Below are positions 26,770 to 35,088 of a stretch of 64,000 bases of DNA, in pieces. Every line of letters begins with the position of its first letter. Positions within the stretch are counted from its first letter, which is position 1. The notes beneath the pieces were generated by a model. It did no database searches and was not told the DNA's origin. It saw only the letters and a list, made by a program, of their open reading frames with translations. Source of the stretch: Parvibaculum sp046297875 (GTDB lineage Bacteria > Pseudomonadota > Alphaproteobacteria > Parvibaculales > Parvibaculaceae); assembly GCF_046297875.1 (NCBI RefSeq), contig NZ_JBKBHD010000001.1, positions 1,860,001 to 1,924,000 on the forward strand, in the 5' to 3' direction. Position numbers and translations under genes: made by a program.

Positions 26770-27728
26770 GGTTTCATCGTTACGCGGCCGAAAGCCTTGC
26801 GGCTTTCGATATAGTCGTGGGCTGCAGCGGCATCCTTCAACGCAAATTCCTTGTCGAGCACGACTTTCAATTCGCCCTTCGCAATTTCCTCGATCATCCG
26901 CGCGATGTTGCCATGGACGCGCGGTGTGAAGATTTCCGCGCCGAGGAAGACGCCGGTGACGGACTGGTTGCCTGCCCGCAATGTCGAGAGGTCGATGAGC
27001 GCCGCCTCGCGGCCGGCATCGCCGACGGTCGAAACGCGGCCGCGATAGCCGAGCGACAGGATCGACTTCTGAAGGGTGGGGCCACCGACGGGATCGACGA
27101 CGACATCGACGCCCTTGTTGTCGGTGAGGCGCTTCACTTCCGCGACGAGATCCTGCGTGCGGTAGTTTATGCCGTGGTCCATGCCGAATTCGCGCAGTCT
27201 TTCGAGCTTTTCCTCGCTGGATGCGGTGGCGATGACGGTGGCGCCTTCGCGCTTTGCAAGCTGGATCGCGGCGAGGCCTACGGCGCTGGCACCTGCCTGA
27301 ATGAGCACGGTCTCGCCGCGCTTCAGATGGCCGAATTCGAACAGGCAATCATGCGCGGTACCGAAGGGGACGGGGATTGCCGAGGCGGTGCGGATGTCCA
27401 TCGTGTCCGGCACGGGCCAGGCGGTGGCGGCGAAAACGGCCCGGCGCGAGGCATGGGAGCCGAACATGTTGACGGTCGTCACGCGCTGGCCAGGCTTCAG
27501 GCTCGTCACCTGCGCGCCCACCTCGATGATGGTGCCGGCGGCCTGATAGCCGACAATGTGGGGCGCCGAATGAAGCGCGCCGCGGGCGCGGTTTAGCGTG
27601 TCGCCGCCTTCGATCGAGACGGCTTCCACCTCGATGACGATGCCTTCCGGCGGGCAGACGGGGTCGGGCACGTCTTCGTATTTGAACACGCCGGGCGGTC
27701 CGTTCTCGTAATAGACGGCGGCTTTCAT
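26766..27728 (-). CDS. Zinc-independent quinone oxidoreductase-type MDR protein
   Basis: 320 residues of the MDR superfamily: GroES-like N-terminal domain (YEDVPDPVCPPEGIVIEVEAVSIEGGDTLNRARG), Rossmann motif VLIQAGASAVGLAAIQLAKREGA (about 143-165) and DVVVDPVGGPTLQ. No catalytic zinc ligands are present. Likely NADPH-dependent reduction of quinones or enones; substrate unknown. It is a second MDR gene in the window, only distantly similar to the one at 18467-19447. It is divergent from the RNase P RNA gene. Confidence 0.88.
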   Translation of the reverse strand: MKAAVYYENGPPGVFKYEDVPDPVCPPEGIVIEVEAVSIEGGDTLNRARGALHSAPHIVGYQAAGTIIEVGAQVTSLKPGQRVTTVNMFGSHASRRAVFAATAWPVPDTMDIRTASAIPVPFGTAHDCLFEFGHLKRGETVLIQAGASAVGLAAIQLAKREGATVIATASSEEKLERLREFGMDHGINYRTQDLVAEVKRLTDNKGVDVVVDPVGGPTLQKSILSLGYRGRVSTVGDAGREAALIDLSTLRAGNQSVTGVFLGAEIFTPRVHGNIARMIEEIAKGELKVVLDKEFALKDAAAAHDYIESRKAFGRVTMKP

Positions 27729-27796
27729 TGCTTTCCTTCCTTGGGATTTCTTCTGTCCCGCCTATGTCGGTGTTCGAACGCCAAAGTGCAAGCGCC

Positions 27797-27825
27797 TTGA
27801 CGCAGGGGCGCTTTCGGCTCATTTG
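27797..27825 (+). promoter_or_regulatory. Probable promoter of rnpB
   Basis: -35 TTGACG (27797-27802), 17-base spacer, -10 CATTTG (27820-27825). The -10 is weak, but its spacing predicts a start near 27832, exactly where the P1 helix of RNase P RNA begins. Confidence 0.5.
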
Positions 27826-27831
27826 CAGGGG

Positions 27832-28213
<382 letters not shown>

Positions 28214-28296
28214 GCTTTTTTCGACATTGAACTGCATCGCGCGGCGCATGCCCGCCTGAACCGTGCTGATCCAGAATGGTTCAAGTACAGGCAAAT

Positions 28297-28311
28297 GTTC
28301 TACTTATGTTC
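28297..28311. promoter_or_regulatory. Alphaproteobacterial LexA-type box (GTTC-N7-GTTC)
   Basis: GTTC-TACTTAT-GTTC matches the direct-repeat consensus known for alphaproteobacterial LexA, including an AT-rich 7-base spacer. It lies 216 bp upstream of mraZ. An eight-base match of this sort can occur by chance about once in a window of this size, so support is moderate. Confidence 0.35.
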
Positions 28312-28385
28312 GTCGCAATATCGACAATTTTGACGAGCTGTCAGGCAAGGAAATACCGCGCAAAACCGCGAAATTACTGGGGTTT

Positions 28386-28429
28386 CCCGTTGACGCCCAT
28401 GATATCCCATGTTATCCCATGATGTCCCG
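28386..28429 (-). promoter_or_regulatory. MraZ box: five 10-bp-phased repeats
   Basis: On the minus strand the units ACGGGA, ATGGGA, ATGGGA, ATGGGC and ACGGGA occur at exact 10-bp intervals (CCC triplets at 28386, 28396, 28406, 28416 and 28426 on the plus strand). MraZ is known to bind TGGGN repeats separated by 5-base spacers upstream of its own gene. Here there are three TGGG units flanked by two CGGG units. Confidence 0.8.
28390..28418 (+). promoter_or_regulatory. Candidate mraZ/dcw promoter inside the MraZ box
   Basis: -35 TTGACG (28390-28395), 17-base spacer, -10 TATCCC (28413-28418), predicting a start near 28424-28426 and a 5' leader of about 100 bases. It lies entirely within the five MraZ repeats, so MraZ binding would occlude polymerase. 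Confidence 0.5.
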
Positions 28430-28526
28430 TACAAGGCCATGCTGCCCCTTCTGGTGCCAGCCGGTCCCGCGGTGACAGGGCTCCTTCGCAGGGGAAGGGG
28501 TGCCCATTCAGGGAGCAGGTCGGGCG

Positions 28527-29012
28527 ATGGAGTCGTTCCGGGGGCGTTTCACGAACAAGATCGACTCGAAGGGGCGGGTGTCCGTTCCGGCGAAGTTTCG
28601 TGCCGTCACCATGGCTCAGGGCCTGAATGGCGTGATCTGCTTTCCGCCGCTCAATCCGGGCGCCTTCTTCGAGGGCTGCGGCCCGGCCTTTTCCGACATC
28701 GTCGACCAGATGCTCGATCGGCTCGACCCGTTCTCCCCGGAGCGGCAGTCGCTGGCGGCGGTGCTGATCGGCGAAAGCGCGGAACTCAATTTCGACGCCG
28801 ATGGCCGGGTGATCCTGCCCGAGACGCTGCGCAATCTTGCCGGCATCAAGGATGAGGCGACATTTGTCGGCATGGGCCAGCGCTTCCAGGTCTGGGAGCC
28901 GAAAGCCTATGACGAGTATTACGCGAAGGCGCTGGAAGAGGCGCAACGCAACCGCGATCTCCTGCGCGCGCCCAACGCACAGTCCGGCAATGGCACGGGA
29001 GGCGCACGATGA
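28527..29012 (+). CDS. mraZ: Transcriptional regulator MraZ
   Basis: 161 residues from the ATG at 28527, chosen because family members begin close to the first AbrB-like motif (FRGRFTNKIDSKGRVSVP AKFR region, residues 4-25); a GTG at 28500 would add nine residues. The second AbrB/SpoVT-like half is at about 92-130 (LNFDADGRVILPETLRN, VGMGQRFQVWEP). Known role: a ring-forming repressor of the mra/dcw operon, binding TGGG repeats at its own promoter. Such repeats are present at 28386-28429. It overlaps rsmH by 4 bases. Confidence 0.95.
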   Translation: MESFRGRFTNKIDSKGRVSVPAKFRAVTMAQGLNGVICFPPLNPGAFFEGCGPAFSDIVDQMLDRLDPFSPERQSLAAVLIGESAELNFDADGRVILPETLRNLAGIKDEATFVGMGQRFQVWEPKAYDEYYAKALEEAQRNRDLLRAPNAQSGNGTGGAR

Positions 29013-30025
29013 GCGTTACCGGCCAGGGCAATGTTCCTCATGTTCCGGTGATGCTGGCCGATGTGCTCGATGTGCTGAAACCTCGCGACGGCGGCATCTA
29101 TGTGGACGGCACGTTCGGCGCGGGCGGCTATACGCGCGCGATCCTCGGCGCTGCCGACTGCGCTGTGCTCGCGATCGACCGCGATCCGAGCGCCATCCTG
29201 CGCGGCCGCGCGCTCGCCACCGAATTTGCCGGACGGCTGACGCTGATCGAGGGCTGCTTCGGCGACATGGAGCGGCTGGTACGCGCGCTTGGCCATGACA
29301 GCGTCGATGGCGTCGTGCTCGATGTCGGCGTCTCTTCCATGCAGATCGATCAGGCGGAGCGCGGCTTCTCCTTCCAGAAGGATGGGCCGCTCGACATGCG
29401 CATGGGCGGCGAAGGGCCGAGCGCGGCAGATGTCGTCAACAGCTACGACGAGAGCGACCTTGCGCGCATCATCGCCGTCTATGGCGAGGAGAAGCGCGCC
29501 CGCGCCGTTGCGCGCGCGATCGTGAAGGCGCGGGAGGAGGCGGAGCTTCACCGCACCCTCGAGCTTGCAGAGCTTGTTGCCAAGGTGATCGGGCGCAAGC
29601 CGCAGGACAAGATCCATCCGGCGACGCGGACATTCCAGGCGCTCAGGATTTTCGTGAACGACGAACTGGGCGAGCTGGCGCGCGGGCTTTCCGGCGCCGA
29701 GGCGCTTCTTGCCGAAGGCGGGCGGCTTGCCGTCGTGACGTTCCATTCGCTCGAAGACCGCATCGTGAAACGCTTTCTTACCGAACGCACGGGCCGCGGC
29801 GGACGCCCCAACCGCTACATGCCCGCTGTCGAGGAAGAGGTTCCGTCCTTCGAGGAAATCGCGCACAAGGCGCGCAAGGCTTCGGATGAGGAAGTGGAGA
29901 CGAATGCACGGGCGCGCTCGGCGAAACTCCGCGCCGCGATCCGCACGGCCGCGCCGCAGCGCCCGCTCGATCTCGATGCGCTCGGTTTTCGCGTCGCGCC
30001 CTCCCTCGCGGGAGGTGCCGCATGA
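29009..30025 (+). CDS. rsmH: 16S rRNA (cytosine1402-N4)-methyltransferase
   Basis: 338 residues. Motifs: HVPVMLADVLDVL at the start, the SAM-binding DGTFGAGGYTRAIL (about 32-45), AIDRDPSAI, DGVVLDVGVSSMQIDQAERGFSF, and the C-terminal RTFQALRIFVNDEL and VVTFHSLEDRIVKRF. Known role: N4-methylation of C1402 in the ribosomal P site. It is the second gene of the dcw operon, overlapping mraZ and ftsL by 4 bases each. The length is normal for the family. Confidence 0.96.
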   Translation: MSVTGQGNVPHVPVMLADVLDVLKPRDGGIYVDGTFGAGGYTRAILGAADCAVLAIDRDPSAILRGRALATEFAGRLTLIEGCFGDMERLVRALGHDSVDGVVLDVGVSSMQIDQAERGFSFQKDGPLDMRMGGEGPSAADVVNSYDESDLARIIAVYGEEKRARAVARAIVKAREEAELHRTLELAELVAKVIGRKPQDKIHPATRTFQALRIFVNDELGELARGLSGAEALLAEGGRLAVVTFHSLEDRIVKRFLTERTGRGGRPNRYMPAVEEEVPSFEEIAHKARKASDEEVETNARARSAKLRAAIRTAAPQRPLDLDALGFRVAPSLAGGAA

Positions 30026-30393
30026 TGCGCGTCATCAATTCTCTTCTGATCGTTGCCGTGATCGGTCTTTCGGTCGGTCTCTACGACATCAAGTACAAAG
30101 CGGAAGAAGCCGTGCGCCATGCGCGCCAGCTCGAGCAGCGCATTGCAAACGAGCAGGAAGCGATCCGCGTTCTGCGTGCCGAGTGGAGCTATCTGAACCA
30201 GCCAGAACGCCTGCAGGAGCTCGCAAGCCGCTACACGGCGCTGCAGCCGCTGAGCGCCGGGCAGATAGGCAGTTTCGAAGACGTGCCCATGCCGCATATG
30301 GCCGATGACTTCTATGTGCCATCGGGCCGCCAGCCGCTCGGGGGATATGCCGGCGGCATCGCGCCGGGTGCGCCGGGGAGTACGATCCAATGA
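30022..30393 (+). CDS. ftsL: Cell division protein FtsL
   Basis: 123 residues: short cytoplasmic start, one membrane helix (about 4-20, INSLLIVAVIGLSVGLYDIK), then a periplasmic coiled coil (EEAVRHARQLEQRIANEQEAIRVLRAEWSYLNQPERLQELASRY). The heptad pattern and the WSYLNQPERL block are typical of alphaproteobacterial FtsL. It forms a complex with FtsQ and FtsB that activates FtsWI. The position between rsmH and ftsI, with 4-base overlaps at both ends, confirms the call even though the sequence family is poorly conserved. Confidence 0.92.
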   Translation: MMRVINSLLIVAVIGLSVGLYDIKYKAEEAVRHARQLEQRIANEQEAIRVLRAEWSYLNQPERLQELASRYTALQPLSAGQIGSFEDVPMPHMADDFYVPSGRQPLGGYAGGIAPGAPGSTIQ

Positions 30394-32144
30394 TCGGGCG
30401 CAACAACGACAACGCGAACAAGGGCCGCTATTTGCCGCCAGGCCATGACGCGATCTCAAAGCCGCGCGCACGGGTGCGTGAGGGCCGCCGAACGCCGTCG
30501 CAGCGTCGTATCTTTCTTGCGCTTGCCGTTTTCGCTGCCTGCTTCACGCTGGTCGGGGCGCGGCTTGTCGGTCTGGCCATCATGGGCGGCGGTGGCGAGG
30601 GCGCGGCCCTGGTTGCGAGCGGTACGACGCAGGTCAACCGGCCCGACATCGTCGACCGGAACGGCGAGGTCATGGCGACGGATATCGTCACGGCTTCTCT
30701 TTTTGCTGATACGCGCTATGTGATCGACCCGCACGAGACGGCTCGCCAGCTCGTGACCGTGCTGACCGATCTCAATGAAGACGATGTGGTGCAGCGGCTT
30801 GAATCCGGCCGCGCCTTCGTCTGGCTGAAGCGCGACCTGACCCCGCGTCAGCAATATGCCGTTCATTATCTCGGTCTGCCGGGCCTCGATTTCCGCAAGG
30901 AACAGAAGCGCGTCTATCCGAACGGCAAGAACGGCTCCACCGTGCTTGGCATGGTCGATGTCGACAATCGGGGCCTTGCGGGCATGGAACTTTACATGGA
31001 CCGCTCGATCAGCCGCACGGATGCCGCAGGCAAGCCCAAATTCGACCGCAATGCCAATGTCATGCTGTCGCTCGATCTGCATGTGCAGCATGCGCTGCGC
31101 GACGAACTTGAAAAGGCGATGGTGGAATTCCGTGCGCTCGCAGCGGCCGGCATCATCATGAATGTGCATACAGGCGAAGTGGTGGCGATGACCTCGCTCC
31201 CCGACTTCGATCCGAACGATCCGATGTCTGCACCGGAAGAGGGCCGGTTCAACCGCGCCACTCTCGGTGTTTATGAAATGGGTTCGGTGTTCAAGGCGGT
31301 GACGCTAGCAGCGGCGCTCGACAGCGGCCGTATTCATGTGGGCGAGCGTTTCGACGCGACGCAGCCGATCAAGGTAGCGCGTTTCACCATCCGAGACTTC
31401 CATGCCAAGAACCGCTGGCTCTCCGTGCCGGAGGTCTTTGTCTATTCCTCCAATATCGGCACGGCCAAGATTGCGCTGCAGCTCGGTACGGAAGACTACA
31501 AGGACTATCTGCGCCGCTTCGGTCTCATGACGCGGCCCGCGATCGAACTGCCGGAAGTCAGCCGTCCGCTGGTGCCAGCGCGCTGGGGCGAGCTGTCGAC
31601 GATCACCACGTCGTATGGTCATGGCATCGCGGTGACGCCGCTGCAGGTGGTGAGTGCCTTATCGACCATTGTCAATGGCGGTTTCAAGGTGGAGCCGACA
31701 TTGCTTCGGCGCAACGACGTACAGCTTGGCGAGCGCGTGATCTCGGCGGAAGCAAGCGCGACGATGAAGACGCTGCTGCGCATGGTCGTGCAGGAGGGAA
31801 CAGGCCGCAACGCCGACGTCGAAGGTTATCCGGTGATGGGCAAGACCGGCACGGCGGAAAAGGCGATCAATGGCGGCTATGCGCGCAACCGGCTCATCAC
31901 GTCATTCATCAGTTCCTTCCCGGCGAACGATCCGCGCTACGCGATGATCGTGATGTTCGACGAGCCGAAGGCGACGAAGAACACTTATGGCTATGCAACG
32001 GCAGGCTGGAACGCGGCGCCGGTGACATCGCGCGTGGTGACGCGCGTGGCGCCGCTTCTCGGGCTGCGCCCGGCAACGCAACCGCAGAAGAACGAAATGC
32101 TGCGGGAGGCACAACTCGTCTCCTTCGGGGCGAACGGACAGTAA
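30390..32144 (+). CDS. ftsI: Septal peptidoglycan transpeptidase (PBP3/FtsI)
   Basis: 584 residues. Cytoplasmic basic stretch, one membrane helix (about 47-70, IFLALAVFAACFTLVGARLVG), dimerisation/pedestal domain beginning at RPDIVDRNGEVMATDI, then the transpeptidase domain with active-site Ser299 in GSVFKAVT (SxxK), SSN in VYSSNIGTAK and KTG in VMGKTGTAEKA. Known role: crosslinks septal wall together with FtsW. It is coupled to ftsL by a 4-base overlap and sits 11 bases before the likely murE start. Confidence 0.96.
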   Translation: MIGRNNDNANKGRYLPPGHDAISKPRARVREGRRTPSQRRIFLALAVFAACFTLVGARLVGLAIMGGGGEGAALVASGTTQVNRPDIVDRNGEVMATDIVTASLFADTRYVIDPHETARQLVTVLTDLNEDDVVQRLESGRAFVWLKRDLTPRQQYAVHYLGLPGLDFRKEQKRVYPNGKNGSTVLGMVDVDNRGLAGMELYMDRSISRTDAAGKPKFDRNANVMLSLDLHVQHALRDELEKAMVEFRALAAAGIIMNVHTGEVVAMTSLPDFDPNDPMSAPEEGRFNRATLGVYEMGSVFKAVTLAAALDSGRIHVGERFDATQPIKVARFTIRDFHAKNRWLSVPEVFVYSSNIGTAKIALQLGTEDYKDYLRRFGLMTRPAIELPEVSRPLVPARWGELSTITTSYGHGIAVTPLQVVSALSTIVNGGFKVEPTLLRRNDVQLGERVISAEASATMKTLLRMVVQEGTGRNADVEGYPVMGKTGTAEKAINGGYARNRLITSFISSFPANDPRYAMIVMFDEPKATKNTYGYATAGWNAAPVTSRVVTRVAPLLGLRPATQPQKNEMLREAQLVSFGANGQ

Positions 32145-32155
32145 GAAGTTTGACG

Positions 32156-33652
32156 ATGCCGGCGCAAGGACGGCGAAACGAAATGTTGGGTGACATGCAA
32201 CTGGCGGCGCTTATCGGGACCGATGCCCTGCCGCTCCCTGAGGAGGGGGCGACGGAGATACTCGGCCTGACGGCGGACAGCCGTGCGGTGAAGCCCGGCT
32301 ATCTGTTCGCCGCGCTGCCGGGCACGAAGCTCGACGGTACGGCCTTCATTGCGCAGGCGCTCGACAAGGGCGCGGCGGCGCTGCTTGTGCCGCAAGGTGC
32401 GGTTGTGGAAGCGCGCGTGCCGGTGATTGCCGACTGCAATCCGCGACGGAAGCTTGCGCAGATGGCGGCCCGTTTCTTCGGCGCGCAGCCGAAGGTGATT
32501 GCCGCGGTGACGGGGACGAACGGCAAGACTTCGGTTGCAACGTTCCTGCGCCAGATCTGGATCGCGCTTGGCGAAGAAGCGGCGAGCCTCGGCACGCTCG
32601 GCATTTCGAGTGCCAAGGGCGATCGTCCGCTCGGTTTCACGACGCCGGACCCCGTTGCGCTGCAGGCGGAGCTTGCGGCGCTCGCAAAAGAGGGCGTCAC
32701 GCATCTTGCGATGGAGGCTTCAAGCCACGGGCTTGCACAATACCGTCTCGATGGGGCGAAGCTGACGGCGGCGGGCTTCACCAATATTACCCGCGACCAT
32801 ATGGACTATCACTCGAGCTTCGACGATTACCTCTATGCGAAGCTGCGCCTGTTCGGCGAAGTGATGGGGCCGGGCGGTATCGCGGTCATCAATGCGGATA
32901 CGGCGCAGTTCGCCGAGTTCGAAGCCGTGTCCTGGGCGCGCGGGCACCGGGTGATCTCGGTCGGCCGAAAGGGGCGCGACATCTGCCTCGTCGCGACGCG
33001 GACCCATGCGCGTGGGCAGGTGCTGGAACTCGTCCATGGCGGCCAGAACTACGAAGTGAAGCTGCCGCTGGTCGGCGCCTTCCAGGCATCGAATGCGCTT
33101 GTAGCGGCGGGACTTGCCATCGGCTGCGGCGGTGAGGCGGCAAAGGTGTTCGCCGCGCTTGAAAACCTTGCCGGCGCCAAGGGGCGCATGGAAGAGGCGG
33201 CGCATCTGCCGAACGGGGCCTCGGTCTATATCGATTATGCGCATACACCTGACGCGCTCGAAAATGTGCTGGACGCGATGCGGCCGCATACGCAGGCCAA
33301 ACTTTCGGTGGTGTTCGGCTGCGGCGGCGACCGCGACCCGGGCAAGCGCGCCATGATGGGCGAAGTGGCGGCGCGGCTCGCCGATACCGTGTTCGTGACG
33401 GACGACAATCCGCGCAGCGAAGAGCCCTCCGCCATCCGTGCGGCGATCCTCAAGGGTTGCCCCGGCGCAACGGAGATCGGCGACCGGGCGAAAGCAATCG
33501 AAACGGCGATGCGCGCGCTTCATGCAGGCGATGTGCTGGTTGTGGCCGGCAAGGGACACGAGACCGGGCAGATCATCGGCGCGACGACGGTGCATTTTTC
33601 GGATCATGAGGCCGTTCTCGCGGCGGCGGAAAAGATCGGAGGCGGCAAATGA
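32156..33652 (+). CDS. murE: UDP-MurNAc-tripeptide synthetase MurE (meso-diaminopimelate adding)
   Basis: About 498 residues; the start is uncertain (TTG 32150, ATG 32156, 32183 or 32195 are in frame, and only a weak AGAAG precedes 32156). Conserved blocks: LTADSRAVKPGYLFAALPG, ATP loop VTGTNGKTSVATF, EASSHGLAQYRLDG, DYAHTPDALENVL, VFGCGGDRDPGKR and DDNPRSE. The DNPR motif specifies meso-diaminopimelate rather than lysine. It catalyses the third amino-acid addition to UDP-MurNAc-dipeptide in the cytoplasm. It overlaps murF by 4 bases. Confidence 0.95.
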   Translation: MPAQGRRNEMLGDMQLAALIGTDALPLPEEGATEILGLTADSRAVKPGYLFAALPGTKLDGTAFIAQALDKGAAALLVPQGAVVEARVPVIADCNPRRKLAQMAARFFGAQPKVIAAVTGTNGKTSVATFLRQIWIALGEEAASLGTLGISSAKGDRPLGFTTPDPVALQAELAALAKEGVTHLAMEASSHGLAQYRLDGAKLTAAGFTNITRDHMDYHSSFDDYLYAKLRLFGEVMGPGGIAVINADTAQFAEFEAVSWARGHRVISVGRKGRDICLVATRTHARGQVLELVHGGQNYEVKLPLVGAFQASNALVAAGLAIGCGGEAAKVFAALENLAGAKGRMEEAAHLPNGASVYIDYAHTPDALENVLDAMRPHTQAKLSVVFGCGGDRDPGKRAMMGEVAARLADTVFVTDDNPRSEEPSAIRAAILKGCPGATEIGDRAKAIETAMRALHAGDVLVVAGKGHETGQIIGATTVHFSDHEAVLAAAEKIGGGK

Positions 33653-35088
33653 GTGCGCCTCTCTGGACGCGGGAAGATGTGATTGCGGCGACGGCGGGCA
33701 AGGCCGAAGGAGGCGCCTGGACGGCGAGCGGCGTGTCGATCGACAGCCGGACGCTCGAGCCAGGCGACCTCTTCGTCGCCATCATCGGTGAGAATTCTGA
33801 CGGACATAAATATGTGGAAGGCGCGCTGAAGAAAGGCGCCGCCGCCGCCATCGTGTCCGCGCCGGATGATGCAATGCGTGCGGCGGGGCCGCTCGTCATT
33901 GTGGAAGATACGCTGAAGGCGCTCGAAACCCTTGGCCGCGCTGCGCGCCACCGCGCCCGCGCGAAGATCGTCGCCGTCACGGGCAGCGTGGGCAAGACGG
34001 GCACGAAGGAGGCGCTGCGCCTCATCCTTTCGGAGCAGGGCGCGACCCATGCTTCCGCCGCTTCATACAATAATATGTGGGGCGTACCGCTTTCGCTGGC
34101 GCGGATGCCCGCCGATACACGCTTCGGCATTTTCGAAGTCGGCATGAACCATCCCGGCGAGATCACGCCGCTGTCGAAGCTGGTGGAGCCTTTCGTTGCT
34201 CTCATCACGACGGTCGAAGCGGTTCATATGGAATTCTTCGACTCGGTCGAGCAGATTGCCGATGCGAAGGGGGAAATCTTCGACGGGCTGCAGAAGGGCG
34301 GCGTCGCCATTCTCAATCGCGACAATCCGCATTATGCGCGGTTGCGCGCGAAGGCGGAGGCAAGCGGCGCCGGGCAGATCATCACCTTCGGCGAGCACCG
34401 CCAGGCCGATGCGCGTCTCGACAAGGTGGCGCTGAAGGAAGATTGCTCCTGCGTGTCGGCGACGATCTGTGGGCAGCCCGTGACCTACAAGCTCTCCGTG
34501 CCGGGCCGGCACATCGTGATGAACTCGCTGGCAGTGCTGGCCGTGGTGTATGCGCTCGATGCCGATCTCGCCATGGCGGCGCTTGCGATGGCCAATCTCA
34601 AGGCGCCGAAGGGGCGCGGCGAACGGCATCGTGTCGAAATGCCGACCGGCGCCTTCACCGTGATCGACGAAAGCTATAACGCCAATCCGGCCTCGATGCG
34701 CGCGGCGCTCGAAACGCTTGGCCAGGTAAAGCCTGCCGGCAAGGGCCGCCGCATCGCCGTGATCGGCGACATGCTGGAGCTGGGCGAAACATCAATCGAG
34801 ATGCATCGCGGACTGGCCGAGCCGATCAGGGCGGCATCGGTCGACCTTGTCTTCGCGAGCGGGCCGCATATGCGCGAACTCTACAAGGCGCTGCCGGCCA
34901 GCGTGCAGGGCGCCTATGCCGAAAGCTCGGCGGATCTTGGCGATGCGCTCGGTGCGGCCATTGAGCCGGGCGACGTGGTGATGGTGAAGGGGTCTCTCGG
35001 TTCCCGCATGGGGCCGCTTGTCGAACTGCTGAGGGGGCTTGGCGACGACGAAGGCGAGAGCATCCGGCGCAACAGAGGGGGCAACTGA
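33649..35088 (+). CDS. murF: UDP-MurNAc-pentapeptide synthetase MurF
   Basis: 479 residues with the three Mur ligase domains: N-terminal SIDSRTLEPGDLFVAI, ATP loop VTGSVGKTGTKEAL (the usual GKTTxK has Gly-Thr here but keeps the lysines), FEVGMNHPGEI, and the C-terminal VIDESYNANPASMRAALETL. It adds D-Ala-D-Ala, made by the Ddl encoded downstream, to the UDP-MurNAc-tripeptide from MurE. It overlaps murE by 4 bases and mraY by one base (TGATG). Confidence 0.95.
   Translation: MSAPLWTREDVIAATAGKAEGGAWTASGVSIDSRTLEPGDLFVAIIGENSDGHKYVEGALKKGAAAAIVSAPDDAMRAAGPLVIVEDTLKALETLGRAARHRARAKIVAVTGSVGKTGTKEALRLILSEQGATHASAASYNNMWGVPLSLARMPADTRFGIFEVGMNHPGEITPLSKLVEPFVALITTVEAVHMEFFDSVEQIADAKGEIFDGLQKGGVAILNRDNPHYARLRAKAEASGAGQIITFGEHRQADARLDKVALKEDCSCVSATICGQPVTYKLSVPGRHIVMNSLAVLAVVYALDADLAMAALAMANLKAPKGRGERHRVEMPTGAFTVIDESYNANPASMRAALETLGQVKPAGKGRRIAVIGDMLELGETSIEMHRGLAEPIRAASVDLVFASGPHMRELYKALPASVQGAYAESSADLGDALGAAIEPGDVVMVKGSLGSRMGPLVELLRGLGDDEGESIRRNRGGN

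Larger units (their letters stand above)
28214..28526. other. Regulatory region between rnpB and mraZ
   Basis: 313 bases without a supportable gene. It holds the rnpB T-run (28216-28221), a LexA-type direct repeat (28297-28311), and the MraZ repeat array with embedded promoter (28386-28429). A 38-codon frame starting at 28306 overlaps the LexA-type site and has no ribosome site, so it is not called. Confidence 0.6.

Noticed and set aside
28306..28422. 38-codon open frame after the LexA-type box, considered as an SOS-induced division inhibitor
   Set aside because: Its start codon lies inside the box itself, it has no ribosome site, and it runs through the MraZ repeats.
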